Assembly: GCA_947069175.1 (NCBI GenBank)
Contig: CAMTDV010000028.1
Span: forward strand, 66,882,157 to 66,946,156
Direction: 5' to 3'
DNA from: Scalesia atractyloides
Lineage: Eukaryota > Streptophyta > Magnoliopsida > Asterales > Asteraceae
Length of the DNA: 64,000 nucleotides
Part shown: positions 33,881-43,978 of the stretch, one piece after another
How the letters are laid out: the number at the start of each line of letters is the position of its first letter
Position numbering within the stretch: the first letter of the stretch is position 1
Program-made: the position numbers and the translations under genes
The notes under the pieces: model-generated
What the model saw: only the letters and a program-made list of their open reading frames with translations
Told to the model about the DNA's origin: nothing
Database searches by the model: none

Positions 33881-34471
33881 TGCGCTGAGTGAGGCTCGAA
33901 CCCGAGACCTCCCGTACGCGTGCACGCAGCTCTACCAACTGAGCTACGTGTCTAACCCGAAATATTTCTGTTTTTAATTACATTTATATATTAATTAGGT
34001 TAAACAGAAAATCCTTTATTTTTTAAAAACGATTTTAAATCAAAGAATCGGTGCGCTCCACAGGTCTCGAACCCGGGACCTGTGGCTTATACTAACACAC
34101 AGTCCACCGCTGGACTGTGTGTCCAACTTCTTAACTTAACTGATTTTTATTATACTTAAACACAAACTAATTATTTTTATTTCTGACTTATTTAAAAAGG
34201 TAAATAATTGTCAGGGTCGATGCAGAAGACCGGAGTCGAACTCGTGCGCTTTGATTAAACATACACACAGTCCACCACTGGACTGTGTGTCTAACTTAGT
34301 TATTATTCTGATTATTAATATACTTAACATATAACAGCGTGACTCCGGTTCGGTTAACAACAAAAAAAAACGTTTTTATTAAGGCAGCGTGTGTGGAACA
34401 AGATTCGAACTCGAGACGTTAGTGTGTTTAATGTGCACACAGTCCACCGCTGGACTGTGTGTCTAACCCGA
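33881..34471 (-). other. Four tandem tRNA-like modules in Tekay-3 5' LTR
   Basis: Copies at 33881-33960, 34050-34132, 34216-34297 and 34387-34471. The first has the better D-arm (TAGCTCAGTTGGTAGAGC, a perfect A-box match), which the other LTR has lost at one base. Confidence 0.72.
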
Positions 34472-34903
34472 GTTATTTCTTGATTTAAATTATACTTATA
34501 TGTTCCGTAACTTCGTCTTCTTCGTTGTGTTATAACCAGAAGTGATGACTGACTGGTTCGAAGTGTTTATTCAGGTTTCTTTAGCGTTTTATGATTAATT
34601 ACAGATGAGATATAAATAAAAAGAAAGGAAATTAGGCGTGAGGTATACCGACTGGCTTCCTCTGTTTTTCCGGCGTAACTCCGGCGACAGCAATCACTTC
34701 CGGCGACGAGTGTCTTGCAGCAGAGAGTCTTCAGAAAGCTTACAAAGTATGTGGGTGACTTCGGTATAAGTTCAGAGGGTTTAGTAAGGCTCAGAAATGA
34801 AGAACCCGGTTTTCCGGCGATTTGCAGGTGATTTCCGGCGAGTGAGTTTTCGCCGAGAAAGGGTGCGGTTTTGAGCGAAAAGGTTTGCAGAGGTTCGAGG
34901 GGG

Positions 34904-34912
34904 TATTTATAG
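34904..34912 (-). promoter_or_regulatory. TATA box of Tekay-3 5' LTR
   Basis: CTATAAATA on the minus strand, in the same context as 28478-28486. It would start the genomic transcript toward gag. Confidence 0.72.
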
Positions 34913-35168
34913 GGCAAGTCGTCGATGGATTTGGTCCGATTTCCGACTTGATTCATCGGTTATAATTTCTCCGGCGGTTATAGATGGTGTCGCGGACTCA
35001 GACGTCGGTTATAACCGATGTAGCGTTTAAGTTTTACGTTATAACTGAAGATGTCGTTAATTCTTGGCGAGATCGCCGGGATTTCCGACGACTGCATTTG
35101 GGCGCCGGTTTTGAATTCGGAAACTCATGATATGAATTAAATGATCCTAACATTTAACAAGTAGCATC

Positions 35169-35250
35169 AGTGGCGCAGTGGTTCAAGTGTTGTGTGTTAA
35201 GTTGTTTGATGAACCGGTTACTGACCCGGGTTCGAAACCCGGCAGAACCA
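35169..35250 (+). other. Antisense tRNA-like unit with T-run, Tekay-3 5' LTR
   Basis: Same A box, B box and perfect T arm as at 28743-28823, followed by TTTTT from about 35256. Confidence 0.65.
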
Positions 35251-35431
35251 AACTATTTTTATTTTCTTATTTGACAGTTTTTCAAAAACGAACTATATAT
35301 TCCCATATAATAATTAATTATGTATCGTTTAAAATTATTTTGGGCATTAAATTTGCAACGAAATTTTTAACTGACTGTTCGGTTAATAAACGGAGCGGGT
35401 TTGGTAAAATCCGTTTTTGACGGATGTTACA

Positions 35432-37051
35432 TCGGGCGTCTTAGTTGTCTGCGCCATCATGCGGTGGTTGCTGTTCTTGGATAGATTCAAGGTTTCCATT
35501 TGAGCTGCACAATCTGCCCAGTTGAAACCCTCATGCTGTTGGGCCACTAGTGCTGTGGACTTCCCGTCTGAGCTGCTTGATGGACTCGTAGTTGACTTGG
35601 AAGGAGAAATGGGAACCAGCTGTCTGTCACTGCTCTGCATATCAGCGACCCTGGATGATAGATACCCTGACGGTGGCTTCTTGCATTCCCTAGTGAAGTG
35701 TCCTGGTTCGTGACATCGGTAACATCTAAGTTTGTCCTTTGTGAGACCAGTCTTTAAATTTGACAAGGATTGCCTTCCATACTTTTTCTGAAACTTGTTG
35801 ACCTGAAAAGCAGCCATTGCTAAATTCCAAGAGACTTCGATCTCGTCCAGGTCCTCCTCCATGATCTGATCAACTTCTGCGGGAAGAATAAATGGAGGAG
35901 TCAGATCACCTGCGAGGAAGGCGTTTAAGCTTTTGATCATTGAAGCCGCAATAGCTAGTTTCTCTTCGTTTTCCTTAGTGAGAAACGCAGAGGTGGGCGC
36001 GGGTTGAGTAGGTGCAGGCACTGGTGCAGCAATTTGAGGAATGATGCCTTGTTGCACTGTTTGAGGAGTTGCAGGACTGAAAACCATATTAGGATACTGA
36101 GCATGGTACTGTGTGTGAACTTGAGCAGCTGAAACCGTTGTGGGATTTGGAGATTGATAACCATACACATACTGAGTGTTCTGAGGCGTAGCTATAGGAC
36201 TGTAAACCACATTTGATCCACCCGGTGCTTGTGCAATTCCTTGCAGAGGACTATAAATAAGATTCTGTGACATTAAAGCCGTGTTCTGCCCTATCATCCC
36301 TGCGGCCATCAAACTGCTTTAATGGTTGATTTCCCTCTGCTTGTTGTCAATCTCACATGATTTGATAGCAGCTATCATCTCAGTGAGAGTGACATCATTT
36401 AAGTTCTGTCTTTTTGATCATGCCCACGTCTGCATCCCAACTTTTGGGCAGTGAATTTAATAACTGTCGGTTCATGGCACTTTGGTGAGGGTGATCTCAG
36501 CTGGAATCATCTGGGAAACCAGCTTGACATAGCGGCATATCTGGTTTTCAATAGTTTCCCCATATATGTGATTGAACGAGCTGAATTGTTGATTCAGCTG
36601 ATTCACCCTACTTGCTTTCATGTCGGCATTCCCTCGTAGAGATTTTGCAACTCACTCCAAACCTCCTTTGTGGTTTTACAGTTTTGAACGCGATAGAAAT
36701 ATCAGGTCCTAGAGCCATGGTCAGAGTTGCCGAAGCCTTCTCATCTTCCTCTATGATCTTGATGTCCTCTGGAGTCCATAGGTGCATGGGCTTGGGAATT
36801 TTCATTTCTGGATCTTGCTCTGTGTTGTACAATATGGTTCTTGGACCATTCATGATGCATCTCCACATGCCTGGTTCTTTGGCCTTGCAGTATTGTTCGA
36901 AGCGGAACTTCTACTCGTAGTATTCATCCCCATACAATAAACGTGGCACTTTGGTGGAAGTGCCAATTACTTGATCCAGCTCTTGGTGGAGGGCTAAAGT
37001 TTGCGATTGCAGGGCAGCCAGAGTGGCATTTGTCAGGTCTTGTGCGGTCAT
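35432..37051 (-). pseudogene. Copia-2 Gag
   Basis: Starts with Met at 37049-37051 (MTAQDLTNATLAALQSQTLA). A stop follows at about 36911 after GDEYYE. Next comes a UBN2-like Gag region (MWRCIMNGPRTILYN, near 36830-36868), then frame breaks near 36670 and 36310. The last 309 residues are open (35383-36312) and have a Gln/Pro/Ala-rich region, a helical segment and one CCHC knuckle, CYRCHEPGHFTREC (about 35700-35740). The reading crosses into the Tekay-3 LTR at 35431, so its real C-terminus is lost. It packages element RNA (family knowledge). Everything between here and the RNase H end at 26738 is missing from copia-2. Confidence 0.85.
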
Positions 37052-37880
37052 AAATCCAGCTATTGAAATTAAATTAATTAAAAATTTACCAAATTGATTT
37101 AAAGTTCATTTAATTTTTAAGTGTTTCCGATGAACAGTATTGAATCCGAAATGGTCAATCCTGTAGTCAAAGATGGTCAACCCGGAAAGATTATCCGAAA
37201 TGGCAATCCTGAAGTCAAAGATGGTCAACCCGGAAAGATTATCCGAAATGGCAATCCTGAAGTCAAAGATGGTCAACCCGGAAAGATTATCCGAACTGAT
37301 GAGTAATCCGGACTAAGAATTCGAACTGAGCAGTCCGGATTGTTGAATCTGACTTGACAGATCCGAAATGGAAGACCTGAAATGAGATGTATCCGAAACA
37401 AGAAGACCCGAAATGAGATGTATCCGAAATAAGAAGACCGAAATGCATATCCGAAATGGAGAATCAAGAAGGCCTGTCTTATCTGATGAATATCCGGAAT
37501 AGTGATCCTTATTCGCATCAGTGACCCGCCTTTTCTGCAACTGAATTCCGAGATTCAATGAATTCAACAACCGCAACAGTAACTCGGAGTACAATCCGGA
37601 ACAAGCAACAATCCGGGATCAATTCAAGATGGATGATCTCCTTCGTGTTCTTCGGAATTCGGAACAGTGGTTAATCCGAATTGTGAGAACCTTCTTCGTG
37701 TTCTTCGGAATCTGGAACAGTATCAGATCTGAATTCTTCACAAGTTCTTCGAGTTCTTCGGAACAGTAGCCTCCGACGATGAACAGTGATCCGGAACACC
37801 AAAACGACGATCCAAAGAGCAGCAACACACTTCAAAAACTTCTTCAATCAGCAATACCCGGAGCCTGTATTAGAACAGTA
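37052..37880 (-). repeat. Copia-2 leader with ATCCGAAATG repeats
   Basis: Untranslated leader. It contains a perfect or near-perfect 48-bp tandem repeat, three copies at about 37163-37306 (core AAAGATGGTCAACCCGG), and dozens of ATCCGAAATG, ATCCGGAA and GGAACAGT motifs up to 37800. Confidence 0.8.
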
Positions 37881-37895
37881 GGCTCTGATAGCAAT
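37881..37895 (-). other. Copia-2 primer-binding site
   Basis: The minus strand reads ATTGCTATCAGAGCC. It fits the initiator-Met complement except for one base (GGTATC changed to GCTATC). Confidence 0.8.
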
Positions 37896-38169
37896 TGTAA
37901 GTCCCGTAAACGGATCAAAAAGGTATCACTAACCTAATCAATCGCGGAAATTATGATTAGGAAGAAGAACAACTTGAATAACTTTGAATGATTATAACTT
38001 GTATACACCAAAGATGTCAAATACAAGTTTCTGCTCTTCAACTCTCTAACCTTTTCTCTATGACCTAGCCCTTCTATTTATAAGCATCACTAAGCCCATA
38101 ATTACAACCCTAGGCCCATTAGGCATTAGGAAGCCCAATGAAATAAACTTCAATGTTCCATGCCCAACA
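37896..38169 (-). repeat. Copia-2 5' LTR
   Basis: 274 bp, TGTAAGTCCCG to CCCAACA, followed by the target duplication AATAT. Confidence 0.92.
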
Positions 38170-38968
38170 AATATTAACTTTCATTTATTTATCGAATTAT
38201 TGCGTTTATTTAGGTTAGTTTTCTTTGTCGGTTAAATCCTAAAACTGTGCACATTCATCATCAATCCAAGGAAACGCACCCACTGTGAGTGAATCCTTAG
38301 AAATTCCCCTTTTTAATCATGTTTTGGGGTGTATCATGTGTCGTTACAAATTTTATTTATTTAAACACTTGTGCTAACACCATTATGTGATCTAATGTGT
38401 ATATTTGTTTGTGTGGTTATGTGTGGTTACATTTTATCATTTCAGTGCAATCATTTATTTTAGGCCCATCAGTAACTCGTGGGATACGAGTTGATCATCA
38501 GGTACCTCATAAGATCGGCTCCGTTTGATTGAGCCTTGATCTCAAGTGCATCATTCATCATGTTCATATGTTAATTGTTGATATTATGTGGTTTGTGATT
38601 TATTTACATATATACATATGCTCACTTATGGTCCATGCATAATTTTTTTGTTGAAATAACTGTATAACAAACTGTTTAAATGTTTAACTTAGATTCACTC
38701 GCCAACTTTTGTTGACCCAAACTTTTATTTACACATGATACAGGTGGACAGGTTGAAGAAAAGAACACTTAGGATTGGCTTTAGAAGATTAATAAAAAGT
38801 GTCATGTTTAAAACAAAATTTCTGTGTTTGTATGTTTCTTTGTGTTTGGATATTTGTTCTTAAATTTCAAATTAATAAATGTGAAACTTAATTCTAGTAA
38901 ATGTCATGAGCTTTGATGATAACCCAATTATGCCCCGACTTCTACTTCCGTGCGGTTAGGTTGTGACG
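38170..38968 (+). repeat. Tekay-1 3' LTR, second part
   Basis: Continues the LTR broken at 20978. It shares the end of the Tekay-2 LTR (TGATAACCCAATTATGCCCC near 38930) and one GGCTC hairpin at 38511-38541 (AGATC/GATCT outer stem). It ends TGTGACG at 38968. The whole LTR would be about 2.1 kb. Confidence 0.88.
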
Positions 38969-39559
38969 AACTTTCCGTAACATGTGTTACGTTTTCTTTG
39001 TATGAGTCGGGTCACATATGATACGTTATAATTGTCCAGTATAAATTTGATTTACTTTATGTTTTGATCTGATCGCAATGCTTATAGGTTACATTGAGTT
39101 CAATCGGATACGTCGAAACACGCGTTTCATATGATTAACGCATCACATAACGTTGAGACTAATCCATTCGATGTTTACGACTTGTCCGCACTACAACGCA
39201 TGCGGGTCTTATTGCTAGTTTTTATTATTATTTATAGAAGGACACTAAAACCATTTATTTAATTATTTTTTTACCCTATATCTATTAAAAAAGAAAAAAA
39301 GAAAGAATTCAACAAAGCTTAACAATTCAATTAACTTCCTTAATTAATAAATTTTAAATAACTTATAAATATTTTTGAAACAAACAAACAAAGTAATTTA
39401 AATCCAATAGTTTGATGATATTACAAACTTATCCAATACGAATATAAACTTACTTATATTTTCCTCTTTAGTGGTAATTGTTTATGTGACACCATAGGAC
39501 TCTTATTTCATATTTAAGATAATCATCCACCTCTCGGAATTCCCTATTTCCTCGTGTGT
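38969..39559 (+). other. Intergenic DNA, no recognised feature
   Basis: AT-rich, with no ORF or repeat that I can name. It is the first sequence outside the nested stack. Confidence 0.5.
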
Positions 39560-40288
39560 TATCTTTAGGGAATTCTTATACGCAAAATTGTGAGTAAATC
39601 TAACTCTTTTTTTATTGCGCGATTTGGTGTGTTTCATGTGTTTTCCTTTGTTATCACACGTTTTCATACCTTACGTGCCAATTATCATATGTTGGTTATG
39701 TGTTTGTTTGGTTGTGTTTAGTTATTTACATTACATTGTGTGTTACCATTGAACATATTTGGCCATCCGATTCCCCATTACCTGTGAGTGGAACAAGATG
39801 ATGCAACACACGAGATCGGCTCCGTTTGATTGAGCCTAGATCTTGCATTACAAAACCGCACACCATATTACCGTGCGCCTTTACATATTATGAGACGCTT
39901 GATGATTGAGATTGTTATGAGGTTTTATCGCTTTAACAGTTTATTTATTTTAAGTTAATACATGTTTATGTCATAAACAAACTAAACTACAATTTTCCAA
40001 ATAACAAATAAGATTTACTCATCAACCCTTGTTGACCCAAAACTACTTTTTTACACATGATACAGGTGAACAAGCTTGAAGATTGGGTCACGAAGGATTT
40101 GGGTGTTAGAAGAATAAAGAAGTTATTTGAACATTTTTGAGTTATGTGCTTCTTGTTTGGATATTGTGTTATGTGGATTTCTTTTAAATTTGAATTAATA
40201 AATATAAACATTTTAATAGCATGTTTTAAGCTTTGATAAAACCAATCATGTCCCGATCACCTTGTCCGCTGCGAATCAAGATGTGATA
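39560..40288 (+). repeat. Old Tekay-like LTR end
   Basis: Diverged parallel of 38280-38968. It has a GGCTC hairpin (about 39812-39842), the block TTGTTGACCCAAA followed by TTTACACATGATACAGGTG, and an end resembling TGTGATA at 40282-40288. It has no upstream LTR part and no partner in the window. Confidence 0.7.
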
Positions 40289-40630
40289 GTGTGTGCACGC
40301 ATGTATGACAAGGATCTAATATGAACTCATAAATATCATGAGAACAAGTCATGAAAACAATCAAAATCATTATTTTATCAAAAGTACTAGCACTATTTTT
40401 TAAATACAACATTGTTATATGAACTTTTGTGTGCAACTTACATATGTTTATCATAAATACATTATAACTTTTTATCATGTATACATGTGTACAAAAGAGT
40501 ATTTAAGTAACTGAAGAAATAAATTATTTAAATTTTATATTTTTCATATAAATAATGATTTAGATTGTTTCTCGCAATTGTCGCAATATTTAGAGTATTA
40601 ATCTCATCTCTCTCATACATATATATACAC

Positions 40631-40691
<61 letters not shown>

Positions 40692-42702
40692 CACATATGT
40701 ATTGAGAGAACTTATGAACAACAATCAAATTTTATCTATAATACTAGATATTTTTAAATTACACATTGTTATGTTAATTTATGTATAAATTTACATGATT
40801 CGTATATTATAAAATTGTACACATGTGATTTTACTTTTACACGTTCGCTCAAAACTTGTTAGGATTAATCTAGTGAAGAGAGAGAAAAGATAAATTAATT
40901 AATTAGAGAGATAAGTCAGTCATTTAATATTTTACATTTATATATTTTTTTAAATAATAATTTTGATTGGTTTCTCGTATAAATAGTTCTCATGTGACCC
41001 TCACACACTCACCTTTCTTACTCTAGCTGTTAGAAGAAAAAAAATATATAATATTTTTCAGTGTAAGTTTTATATTAAACTTTTTTTCTTGTAGCTCTGA
41101 AATTTAATATCATTTTGAAATAGGAACATTTGTTAAGTTTTTTTTCTTCTTTGTGATTTGACCATATAACTAGTAATATTATAACTGTCAAATATTCAAC
41201 CCATTGAATCACCATGGTTTTAATTTTTATGTCGAGTAGAAAGATAATTCTGTAATTTACATCTAAGAGAGAATATATGTAAATTACTAAGAGTGTTATT
41301 ATTTAATAGTGGGTGGGTGGAGGTTGCTAAATATAAAATATAGATACACATAATTATATACACACACAATAAAAATACAACCATTGTGTAGGATATACAA
41401 CCATCGCGTACACAATAAAAGAAATATAATTAATATGCAAGATTTACAACCCCTTTGCCAAAACCGTCAGTGTCTTCGGCCAAATATCTAGTCACCACCC
41501 TTTTAGACCTCATGTAATCTACCACCCTCCTCCACCTCTAGTTGTTCAACAGCAGTTCACCATCTTCTGCTATTGATTAAACCCTCATTTTAATCTCATA
41601 CTTTCCCTCTTATCTCATCTCATATCTCATAACACTGTCGAACACCTGAATGAAGAAAAGTATGCCCGGTCCAAGCTTTAAGAGGTTTGCATCGTCAAAC
41701 CATCCGTAGAACAACCAGTTGAAAAGATAATTAGACCACACAAAAGATTCATATGCTTTTCTAAAGTATGGTAAATAAATAAATGAGGAAAAAGGGGATT
41801 TCCAAATAAATAACGAAATTGAAAGAAACCATATTGTGTAAAGTTCAAATATCAATGATAAAGATAAGGAAATTAAATTGAGATGAGAAGGAGAAAGAGA
41901 AAGGATTTGAACCTCATTTGCTTTTGGGGCGATCATTCAACACACATATTAAAATCAAGACATATTACGAGCAATTATTGACAAATCTTAAAACACCCGG
42001 TAGGAGTCTATATGCGAAATGACAAAACCAAAAAAATTCACAAGGGGTTTCAAAAATCGTGTACCGTAACAGATTGTAACTAACTACACCTTTTGTGAGA
42101 CATCACGAGACAATGACTTAGTTGCTAGATTGGTTCGTAAACACCACTTCATGAACGGACCTAAAACTCCTACTGGTTCTCCTGGCAAACCATGCCACAC
42201 ATGTCCTTTGTGGTTGAGCCTTGCCACCATCTATTATGCCTTGGAGATGTCTGAATTGCATTCACACATGCATGGTGCATGCATCTATACATGTTTAACT
42301 ACAAAGCCAGTTTGGATTAACCCTGTACTTTAGGTATCTAAGGATTGTACATCATATATAAATAAATGCAAGAGATCTGAATGGAATTTTCGGTCTTCAA
42401 CAGAAAAATGTTTGTGGATGGTAGGATGATGCAATTTACTTAGGAACAAATTATATAAAATATGTAAATACCGTTAATAATAATACACAAACAATAAAAT
42501 TAGACCATCATCAATGCAACTAGCTAAATGTACTTTCAAACACTTCCTCAGTTGTCATAATCGTTTTCAAATTCTTTTGAAACACTAGTTGTATGTACAA
42601 CCCTGGAAACATTCCTAAGAATACTTATCTTTTCACATCATTAACATTTTTTCATTTATTTAGGAATCACATACTTTTTATAACTAATCTATTTAATTTT
42701 TG
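40289..42702 (+). other. Intergenic AT-rich DNA
   Basis: No gene that I can support. It includes an (AT)n tract at about 40620-40690. A 108-residue minus-strand ORF (41610-41936) and a 67-residue plus ORF (42130-42333) lack recognisable motifs and are probably chance. Confidence 0.5.
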
Positions 42703-42921
42703 TATAATCTCTGTTGAAGAGAATACTCTGGCGATACAAGCTGAGGTGAAGGAAGGAAGCGGACGAGTTGCCACAAAGATACTTGAGCAGGATCGATATG
42801 CCGATAATGCGTATAAGTTTGACGAAAAAAGGCGGAGTTGAAGAATGGTGTTATGAAAATTAGGGCTCCGAGAGTGAAGGAGGAGGAGAGGAAAGATGTG
42901 AGGCAGATTCAAGTTGAGTGA
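42703..42921 (+). pseudogene. Organellar small heat-shock protein (Hsp20) remnant
   Basis: The reading SVEENTLAIQAEVKEGSGR through YKFDE is followed, one frame over, by AELKNGVMKIRAPRVKEEER and KDVRQIQVE with a stop at 42919-42921. This is the last part of the alpha-crystallin domain (usually KISVEENTLVIKGE) and the C-terminal tail (usually AEMKNGVLKV with PKVKEEE) of mitochondrial or plastid small heat-shock proteins. A single base is missing in an A-run near 42826-42831. The N-terminal two thirds are absent. Such chaperones bind unfolding proteins in organelles. The family call rests on motif memory. Confidence 0.6.
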
Positions 42922-43101
42922 GTCTTTGTATTATACATGTGTCCAATCATACACGTGTTGCATTGCTTCACACGAGTGATTAATTATGTCAAGTCGTCAG
43001 ACATCATGTATTATTGTGTACACTAAATAAATCATCCAAGGTGCAAGTATAGTAGTATTAAGGAGAATTAGAAATCTAAGTGGTCAAAACGCATGTGTCA
43101 T

Positions 43102-43966
43102 TGTAAACGCAGTAATTGTGAGCACATTTCATAATTATAATAAAAATTATATATACAAATATTAAAATTGTAAAGATGCTCTTTTTATATAATTTTGGAA
43201 AATTGTAGTACCGATACCGTGTACAAATCCATACAAAATTAAATATGAAATACAACATATTTAAATAAATCGGTTCAAATCTTCTCTTTGACAAGAGCTT
43301 GAGAAGCGTCTTCTTGTACAATTTCCGCTACGAGAACTTGAACCGCGTCTTGTGCGCTCCTTCTTGGCTGCAAAACATAAACAAACTGATGTTGACGGTT
43401 GTAGCTAAGGCACGTGTTCAACACACTTCCCTTAAAACAGATTCGGCGCCTCTACTAAAGACGACGCGTCTGTTTCCTAGTGTACAACAGCTGAAGCAGT
43501 ATGTACTGCTGGAGATGACTCACGCGCCCAAGGTTACACTGGATAAAAATCATATTGTTAGAACTTGTAGAAAATTGTGATACGAAGGTGACGAAATCGT
43601 ATAGAGAAAACATATTTCTCTAAGTACCCAACACATGGGTCTTCAAGTATTTCTTCTTTCCAAGAACTCTCCATATATTCATGTACATTCTTGTATCGCT
43701 TCACTTGTAATTTTTCTAGTATTTTTCTCTATCTCAAAATGGGGCACATAGCCTACTATTTTTATAAGAGTTGAGAATAAATGAAAAGTCTCAATTAATT
43801 AGTTATTTTATGAGAGACATAAACTCTAATAATAACAAATAAATTAACATAAAAGCTCTACATAAGAGTTTATTATACATATGAAGAATATAATAAATAA
43901 TTATAATTTTACTAAATTATAATTTCACTAAATTAATATCAACTCACACTACATAAATTTCCAACA
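43102..43966 (-). repeat. Left long direct repeat (putative 3' LTR)
   Basis: Direct partner of 50096-50942. A TATA-like TTATAAAAATAG lies on the minus strand at 43757-43768. The right copy has a C there (TTGTAAAAATAG). The purine tract is at 43967-43978. Confidence 0.7.
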
Positions 43967-43978
43967 ACCCCCCACATG

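Larger units (their letters stand above)
26722..35431 (-). mobile_element. Tekay-3: gag-only Tekay element, left end truncated
   Basis: A minus-strand element inside copia-2. The right LTR is complete (32794-35431), with a primer-binding site and gag. The left LTR (26722-29007) lacks the first 354 bp of the right one. The polypurine tract is present, but no protease, RT, RNase H or integrase is found. That place holds about 1.7 kb of repeats and a piece resembling a Tekay-2-type LTR. No target duplication can be seen because the left end is lost. The LTRs differ at scattered sites only, so it is fairly young. Confidence 0.88.
32794..35431 (-). repeat. Tekay-3 5' LTR, complete
   Basis: 2638 bp, plus-strand start TGTCACACCCCG and end TGTTACA. 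The two-copy CACGAGGAACTGATGGGC unit lies at about 33195-33385. Confidence 0.93.
20979..38169 (-). mobile_element. Copia-2: Ty1/copia element with extra ORF, invaded by Tekay-3
   Basis: A minus-strand element with TSD AATAT (20974-20978 and 38170-38174). LTRs are about 270-300 bp once an insert is removed from the left one. From 5' to 3' it has a primer-binding site, a repeat-rich leader, gag, then Tekay-3 where pol should be. Next come only the last residues of RNase H, a non-coding stretch, a long extra ORF, a polypurine tract and the 3' LTR. Protease, integrase and nearly all RT are gone, apparently lost with the left end of Tekay-3. The extra ORF sits where some plant copia elements carry an env-like ORF. 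Confidence 0.9.
1..38968 (+). mobile_element. Tekay-1: outer, old Ty3/gypsy chromovirus split by three later insertions
   Basis: Plus-strand Tekay-type element whose 5' LTR and gag lie before the window. Its surviving pieces are 1-334, 11402-13505, 18903-20978 and 38170-38968. They rejoin in order (protease linker, RT, RNase H, integrase, chromodomain, polypurine tract, 3' LTR) once the three inserts and their 5-bp target duplications are removed. The coding part carries many stops and frameshifts, and the 3' LTR ends TGTGACG instead of TGTGACA, so this is the oldest layer. Lineage is called from the chromodomain-like tail and LTR termini, using family knowledge. Its own target duplication cannot be checked here. 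Confidence 0.85.

Noticed and set aside
34567..34956. 129-codon minus ORF in both Tekay-3 LTRs (also 28141-28530)
   Set aside because: Conserved only because the LTRs are nearly identical. It overlaps the transcription start and has no recognised domain.
37121..37306. 61-codon repeat protein VKDGQPGKIIRNGNPE
   Set aside because: The frame follows a 48-bp tandem repeat on the strand opposite to the element leader; no start context or homology.
41610..41936. 108-codon minus ORF with hydrophobic stretches
   Set aside because: No recognisable family, low-complexity Leu/Ser content, and no splice or promoter context; likely chance in AT-rich DNA.
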